DNA of 64,000 nt from Bacteriovoracaceae bacterium. Lineage in GTDB: Bacteria > Bdellovibrionota > Bacteriovoracia > Bacteriovoracales > Bacteriovoracaceae. Made by a program: the position numbers and the translations under genes. The notes beneath the pieces are model-generated. The model was not told the DNA's origin. It searched no databases and saw only the letters and a list, made by a program, of their open reading frames with translations. Of this stretch, positions 60,316-64,000 are shown in pieces; the first letter of the stretch is position 1, and the number at the start of each line of letters is the position of its first letter. The stretch lies in contig JAOARC010000004.1 of assembly GCA_025210745.1 (NCBI GenBank), positions 1 through 64,000 of the forward strand, in the 5' to 3' direction.

Positions 60316-61083
60316 TTATATTTGTTCTAGGCAAAAGTTATTTTCTGCCAAAATGTCCTTAAGATCATCTTTAGAAAAAGCACCTAAAGTATCTTGAACA
60401 GTGTTATATGTATTAATAGTGGTATCAAATGGATCAGTACTATGTAAAGAAATCTTAAATGTTTCACAGAACTTTTCCCAATAATATGGCTCCAAAGCAC
60501 TTAAGGATACAAAGCTCTTATCTTTTAGCTGGTAGATATTGTAGCAAGGATAGTTACCTGTATGAACAGGGGGATTCTTACTTGCTAGTACATCAAATGA
60601 TTTCCTAGCAACATCACTTAAAAAAACATTTTTTTCAACTTTAATACCTTTATATTCTAAAAGACCCCAAAGGGCTTCACTATATATTTGAGATGCAAAT
60701 AAAACACCCATTAAAGGTAAAAAGGGAAGTTTATAATCTCCAAAATCTTTATAGGCCAAAGACTTACTAAGAGCTCCTAAGTCATGTAATGGAGTGTTTT
60801 TTTGATTAGATGAAATTTTAATAAGAACTTTTGTTTTATATTTTGAAGTATCAACTTTATAGGGAGCAATGATGATATCAAAAGTCTCATCTGTATCTGT
60901 AACGATACTCTTATCTTTATTGATCGTATGATACCAATCATTAAAGATTTTACGGGATGACTTTTTAAAAGGATCTTCTTTCGTTTCTAACTTAGTGACA
61001 CTTGCTCCTTTATCTACAAAGTATTTAGCAGCAAGTGGCCCAGGTAGTCTTGAACATAAGTCTAAGACTTTAAGCTTGGTCAT
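60316..61083 (-). CDS. Short CoA-transferase family III (CaiB/BaiF)-like protein
   Basis: 255 residues from the ATG at 61083. LKVLDLCSRLPGPLAAKYFVDKGASVTKLE is the typical N-terminal Rossmann-like motif. It is much shorter than the 380-400 residues of the family and lacks a clear catalytic Asp context, so it may be a truncated relative or subunit-like protein. The upstream gene's stop overlaps it by 14 bp. Confidence 0.6.
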   Translation of the reverse strand: MTKLKVLDLCSRLPGPLAAKYFVDKGASVTKLETKEDPFKKSSRKIFNDWYHTINKDKSIVTDTDETFDIIIAPYKVDTSKYKTKVLIKISSNQKNTPLHDLGALSKSLAYKDFGDYKLPFLPLMGVLFASQIYSEALWGLLEYKGIKVEKNVFLSDVARKSFDVLASKNPPVHTGNYPCYNIYQLKDKSFVSLSALEPYYWEKFCETFKISLHSTDPFDTTINTYNTVQDTLGAFSKDDLKDILAENNFCLEQI

Positions 61084-63106
61084 TTTCTTTTGGTGTGAAA
61101 ATCTTAGCGAATGATTCAAAGTCAGATCCACTTTGCTCACAAGCAGACTTGTTACAAATCTGCCATTCATTTTCACTATCAGTATAGTTTAAACAAAACC
61201 TTGAACTAAAGTGAGGATAGAATCTTTGAATCATATTATTATTAATCCACGATCTTGGAACTTCTAAGTTTTTAAATGCCATATCTGGATAAGTTAATGC
61301 TCTTAGAGTCTCTCCAAAAGCAAGAGGGTTTTGTAAAGATAGGTGAGTTAAAGTTTCAATAACGGCTGAAATCTTTTTTACTTCTTCTTGTAAGTCTAAT
61401 GAAACTTCCCATTTTCTTAGTAATAAGATTAGCGTAGATAAAGAACTTTTATAAGATTGATCAAAAATAGGAGTATGGATATTTTCAAATTCTCTATTTT
61501 TATTTTCACTTAATGATCTTGTGAAAAAAGCACCTTCTTTATAAAAGTGATCAAAGATAAAGTCTAATGTACCTTTTGCATTTTGTTTAAAGCTTTCCGA
61601 TCCACTTAGCTCATAGAATCTAAGTTGAGTTTCAACAAATGAAACATAGTCTTCAAATAATGGAGTTATATCTTCGTTTGAAGTCGTTGTATGAATTCTT
61701 GATGATAACTCATCTTTTTTAGACATAAATACTTCATGAATTTTTTCAAAGTTTTCTGATAGTAGTTCATAAGCTGATTTTGTAATTACTTCAACTCTTG
61801 AGTATTGAATAACATCTAAAAGAGCTGTTAATAATTGAAAGTTCCAACTTGCTACACCTTTATTATCTGTCATAGGAGGAATTCTATCTTTTCTTGCTTC
61901 CAATAGAGCCACTCTTACAGATCTAACAATTTCCCAGTTTTCTGGTCCATATATATCTTCCTTTAAGGAAGCATCAAGACTAATAACATTTAAGTTCTTT
62001 TCAAAGTTTCCTTTATCAGTAATTTTGAACCACTTTAAAATATTATCCATATGATCACTTAGCTTTTCATCATGATCAACAATAGCATCCATAAATTCAT
62101 CTTTAGTAAAAGTAAAGTATAGGCCTTCAACTCCTTCGCTATCAGCGTCTTGTCCACTAAAGAAATAACCTTGTTCACTTAGCATTTCTGATCTTAGATA
62201 TTCTAGTGTTTGAATAATACCATCATAAACTAATGGTGAAGGGTAGATTAAAGATGTTTTTATTAAAAGTCTTAAAAGACCTGCTTGATCATAAAGCATT
62301 TTTTCAAAGTGAGGAACTAGCCACTTTTCATCAACACTATATCTATGAACTCCACCTTTTGCATGATCATACATTCCACCCATAAGCATTTTTTCTACAG
62401 ATAGAACAATATGAGTACCAAATTCTTCTGGAATCATTCCTTCTAGTATTTGCTCAATTGCAAATTCATAAAATGAAAATTGAGGAAACTTTGGAGCAGC
62501 ACCATATCCACCATTATCAGCATCTTCGTAATTTTTTATGGCATTTATAATTGCCGCGGGAGCAGGAAAATGTCCTTCAAATTCAACTTTTTCACTCGCC
62601 TCAGGTAGCTGCTTGATAGCTGTTGTAATATTATTTGCATTTTCTTCCATATTTTTAAAGTCTTCTTTAAAAGAAGTAGACATCTCCTTAGCAACATCCA
62701 TAAATGATGGCATTTGCCCTTGAGTTACTTTTGGAAAGTAAGTACCAACAAAAAATGGTCTCATATCAGGAAGTAAAAACGCACTTAGTGGCCATCCACC
62801 TCTTTGAGAAGTAATCTGAGCGGCCATTTGATAATAGTTATCAATATCTGGATGTTCTTCTCTGTCGATCTTTATATTAATGAAGTTTTCATTTAAAAAA
62901 TCAGCTGTAACTTGATCTTCAAAAGATTCATGAGACATGACATGACACCAATGGCATGAAGAATACCCGATAGATAAAAATATTGGTTTGTTCTCGTTTT
63001 TTGCTTTTTCTATAATTTCTTTGCTATATGGATGCCAGTGTACTGGGTTATCTTTGTGCTGCGCAAGGTATGCTGATTTTTGATTTTGAAGATTATTTTG
63101 TGACAT
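61070..63106 (-). CDS. Thioredoxin-domain protein of the YyaL/SSP411 type
   Basis: 678 residues. N-terminal thioredoxin-like domain with GYSSCHWCHVMSHESFED (CxxC, about residue 49), then a long all-alpha six-hairpin domain (AGLLRLLIK, GQDADSEGVEGLYFTFT) found in YyaL/SSP411. Function unresolved; human SSP411/SPATA20 is a relative. AAGGAA precedes the ATG. Overlaps the CoA-transferase-like gene. Confidence 0.9.
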   Translation of the reverse strand: MSQNNLQNQKSAYLAQHKDNPVHWHPYSKEIIEKAKNENKPIFLSIGYSSCHWCHVMSHESFEDQVTADFLNENFINIKIDREEHPDIDNYYQMAAQITSQRGGWPLSAFLLPDMRPFFVGTYFPKVTQGQMPSFMDVAKEMSTSFKEDFKNMEENANNITTAIKQLPEASEKVEFEGHFPAPAAIINAIKNYEDADNGGYGAAPKFPQFSFYEFAIEQILEGMIPEEFGTHIVLSVEKMLMGGMYDHAKGGVHRYSVDEKWLVPHFEKMLYDQAGLLRLLIKTSLIYPSPLVYDGIIQTLEYLRSEMLSEQGYFFSGQDADSEGVEGLYFTFTKDEFMDAIVDHDEKLSDHMDNILKWFKITDKGNFEKNLNVISLDASLKEDIYGPENWEIVRSVRVALLEARKDRIPPMTDNKGVASWNFQLLTALLDVIQYSRVEVITKSAYELLSENFEKIHEVFMSKKDELSSRIHTTTSNEDITPLFEDYVSFVETQLRFYELSGSESFKQNAKGTLDFIFDHFYKEGAFFTRSLSENKNREFENIHTPIFDQSYKSSLSTLILLLRKWEVSLDLQEEVKKISAVIETLTHLSLQNPLAFGETLRALTYPDMAFKNLEVPRSWINNNMIQRFYPHFSSRFCLNYTDSENEWQICNKSACEQSGSDFESFAKIFTPKENDQA

Positions 63107-63172
63107 ATATATTCCTTAATAAGTTTTACCCTAAAATAATGAGCCGAATTTCCCTGATTTACAATAAATTTA

Positions 63173-63202
63173 TTTACTTTTATTAACTCGAAAGGGTAAT
63201 AA
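63173..63202 (+). promoter_or_regulatory. Leaderless-type promoter of the lytic transglycosylase gene
   Basis: TTTACT (63173-63178), 18 bp, then TAATAA (63197-63202), and the ATG follows after 7 nt. Weak alternatives include an AAAGGG about 13 nt upstream of the ATG. Confidence 0.4.
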
Positions 63203-63209
63203 AGCCTGC

Positions 63210-63803
63210 ATGTATTGGATACAGACGAACATATTAGAAAAGATAACACTACCTGTTATAAACAACGGTACACTTATGCTTATTTTTATTGCTGTTTTTG
63301 GAGCAGCGAAGATAAAAGTAGATAGAAGTGATCTTAGTGTTATACCAAGTATTCAAACAAAAACTTTAAATGCAGTAGATCCTTCTATTAAACCATATGC
63401 GAAAAAGTATCTACCTTATATTATTGAGCTATCTCATAAATACAGTGTAGATCCAGCATGGGTAATTTCAAAAGTATGGGTCGAAAGTCATTTTAGATAT
63501 AGAAGTAAAAGCCACAAGGGAGCTTCTGGTTTAATGCAGATAATGCCTTCAACTTATAAGTATTTATATAATAAGTATCAATCTAAATTAAGTTACCGAT
63601 CAAATGACCTTATAGGACTTGAGTTAGGCGTATTATATTTTTGGGAGTTAAAAAAGAAGTTTAATGACTATAAGCTAGCTTCAATTGCATATAATATGGG
63701 ACCCACTTGGACTATGAGAAACTTAAATAATGGAGTTGGAAAGAATAATCATTATTTAAATAAAATCGTAACTGCATATAACAAAATTCAGGTTAAGCTT
63801 TAA
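63210..63803 (+). CDS. Lytic transglycosylase (SLT, Slt70/MltE-like)
   Basis: 197 residues with an N-terminal membrane segment (TLMLIFIAVFGAAKIK). Catalytic Glu in SKVWVESHFRYRSKSHKGASGLMQIMPSTYKYL (the family's E-S and GLMQI/LMQVMP motif) and AYNMGPTWTMRNL. Cleaves the glycan strands of peptidoglycan, forming anhydro-muramic ends. The next gene starts directly after its stop. Confidence 0.92.
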   Translation: MYWIQTNILEKITLPVINNGTLMLIFIAVFGAAKIKVDRSDLSVIPSIQTKTLNAVDPSIKPYAKKYLPYIIELSHKYSVDPAWVISKVWVESHFRYRSKSHKGASGLMQIMPSTYKYLYNKYQSKLSYRSNDLIGLELGVLYFWELKKKFNDYKLASIAYNMGPTWTMRNLNNGVGKNNHYLNKIVTAYNKIQVKL

Positions 63804-64000
63804 ATGAGTAGGCTAGAACAAAGAAGATCTGAACTAGAAGATATCGGAATACAGCTTTTTTCTTTACTGGAAAATAGAAAGCTTCTTGTAAGTCAAATAC
63901 AAGAATTAAAAGATGTTAGTTCAAGCTTTGATGTTAATAGGGAAAAAGTTCTTTTTTCTAATCAAAAGAGCAAGCTTCTTAAATTAAGTCTACAGGAGTT
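63804..64000 (+). CDS. Chorismate mutase-like protein (partial, runs off window)
   Basis: Open from ATG at 63804 to the window end. The pattern RSELEDIGIQLFSLLENRKLLVSQIQELK followed by FDVNREKVLF fits an AroQ-type chorismate mutase (R, ..LL..R..l..qI..K.., dp.RE). Too short to tell whether it is a fused P-protein or a separate mutase. Consistent with aroF elsewhere in the window. Confidence 0.6.
   Translation, partial: MSRLEQRRSELEDIGIQLFSLLENRKLLVSQIQELKDVSSSFDVNREKVLFSNQKSKLLKLSLQE

Noticed and set aside
63110..63160. FliA-like promoter near TAAGTTTT and GAGCCGAATT
   Set aside because: The spacing between the elements is 15 bp and the -10 match is poor.

Overview
The window looks like chromosome of a low-GC, flagellated, diderm bacterium, most likely Bdellovibrionota (Bacteriovoracales or Halobacteriovorax-like predators). 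This is inferred from gene content, not from a marker tree. The signs are a flagellin, many lipoproteins and beta-barrel-like outer-membrane proteins, an unusual number of exported zinc metalloproteases and peptidoglycan-peptide enzymes, an orphan CpaF ATPase, and many exported proteins I cannot assign. I saw no rRNA, tRNA, CRISPR array or intact mobile element; only the first 129 bases look like the 3' end of a transposase gene.

Layout. 1-6.2 kb: transposase tail, divergent lysA/uvrB, a small exported protein, a calcineurin-like phosphoesterase and a family-5 solute-binding protein. 6.3-10 kb: flagellin behind a FliA-type promoter, a gluzincin lipoprotein and a Nudix/metallo-beta-lactamase fusion. 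10-14.4 kb (minus): a small conserved protein with crcB, and a thrS-ddl-HD operon. 14.7-22.4 kb: a TPR/winged-helix regulator, rimI, then the translation operon rimP-nusA-infB-rbfA-truB behind an intrinsic terminator. 22.4-24.3 kb: a histidine-rich metal locus with a frameshifted HupE-like protein. 24.3-26.2 kb (minus): PTPS-family enzyme, MpaA-like peptidase, PlsC. 26.3-30.2 kb: rnhA and a BtuFCD/FecBCD-type uptake system split by a convergent M48 protease. 30-41 kb: FKBP, a beta-lactamase-like hydrolase, exported proteins, cpaF, eno and aroF. 41.2-47.9 kb: large exported proteins of unknown function, two of which end in a related tail. 48-49.6 kb: a YiiX-family hydrolase plus L-Ala-D/L-Glu epimerase pair. 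49.8-59.8 kb: a biosynthesis-like cluster. 59.8-64 kb: slyD, a short CoA-transferase-family protein, a YyaL-like thioredoxin-fold protein, a lytic transglycosylase, and the start of a chorismate-mutase-like gene.

The best candidate for an undescribed system is 49.8-59.8 kb: a KAS III/OleA-like condensing enzyme, an ATP-grasp ligase, an OleD-like NAD(P) dehydrogenase, an MBL hydrolase and a Coq4-like protein in tight order, followed by a JmjC-type cupin whose iron-binding aspartate position is alanine, a porin-like barrel, an F390-synthetase-like adenylating enzyme and a formyltransferase-like protein. Together they could build and modify an acyl-derived small molecule. The product is not predictable from sequence alone.

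Regulation visible by eye: two FliA-type promoters (flagellin, and a 717-residue exported protein), and several genes with no Shine-Dalgarno sequence but a -10-like hexamer 5-7 nt before the start codon, suggesting leaderless mRNAs. There is also a terminator/attenuator just before rimP and several sharp dyads in the longer intergenic gaps. Peptidoglycan-peptide turnover (lytic transglycosylase, VanY-like peptidase, MpaA-like amidase, YiiX protein, Ala-Glu epimerase) recurs across the window and fits a lifestyle of digesting other bacteria's walls.
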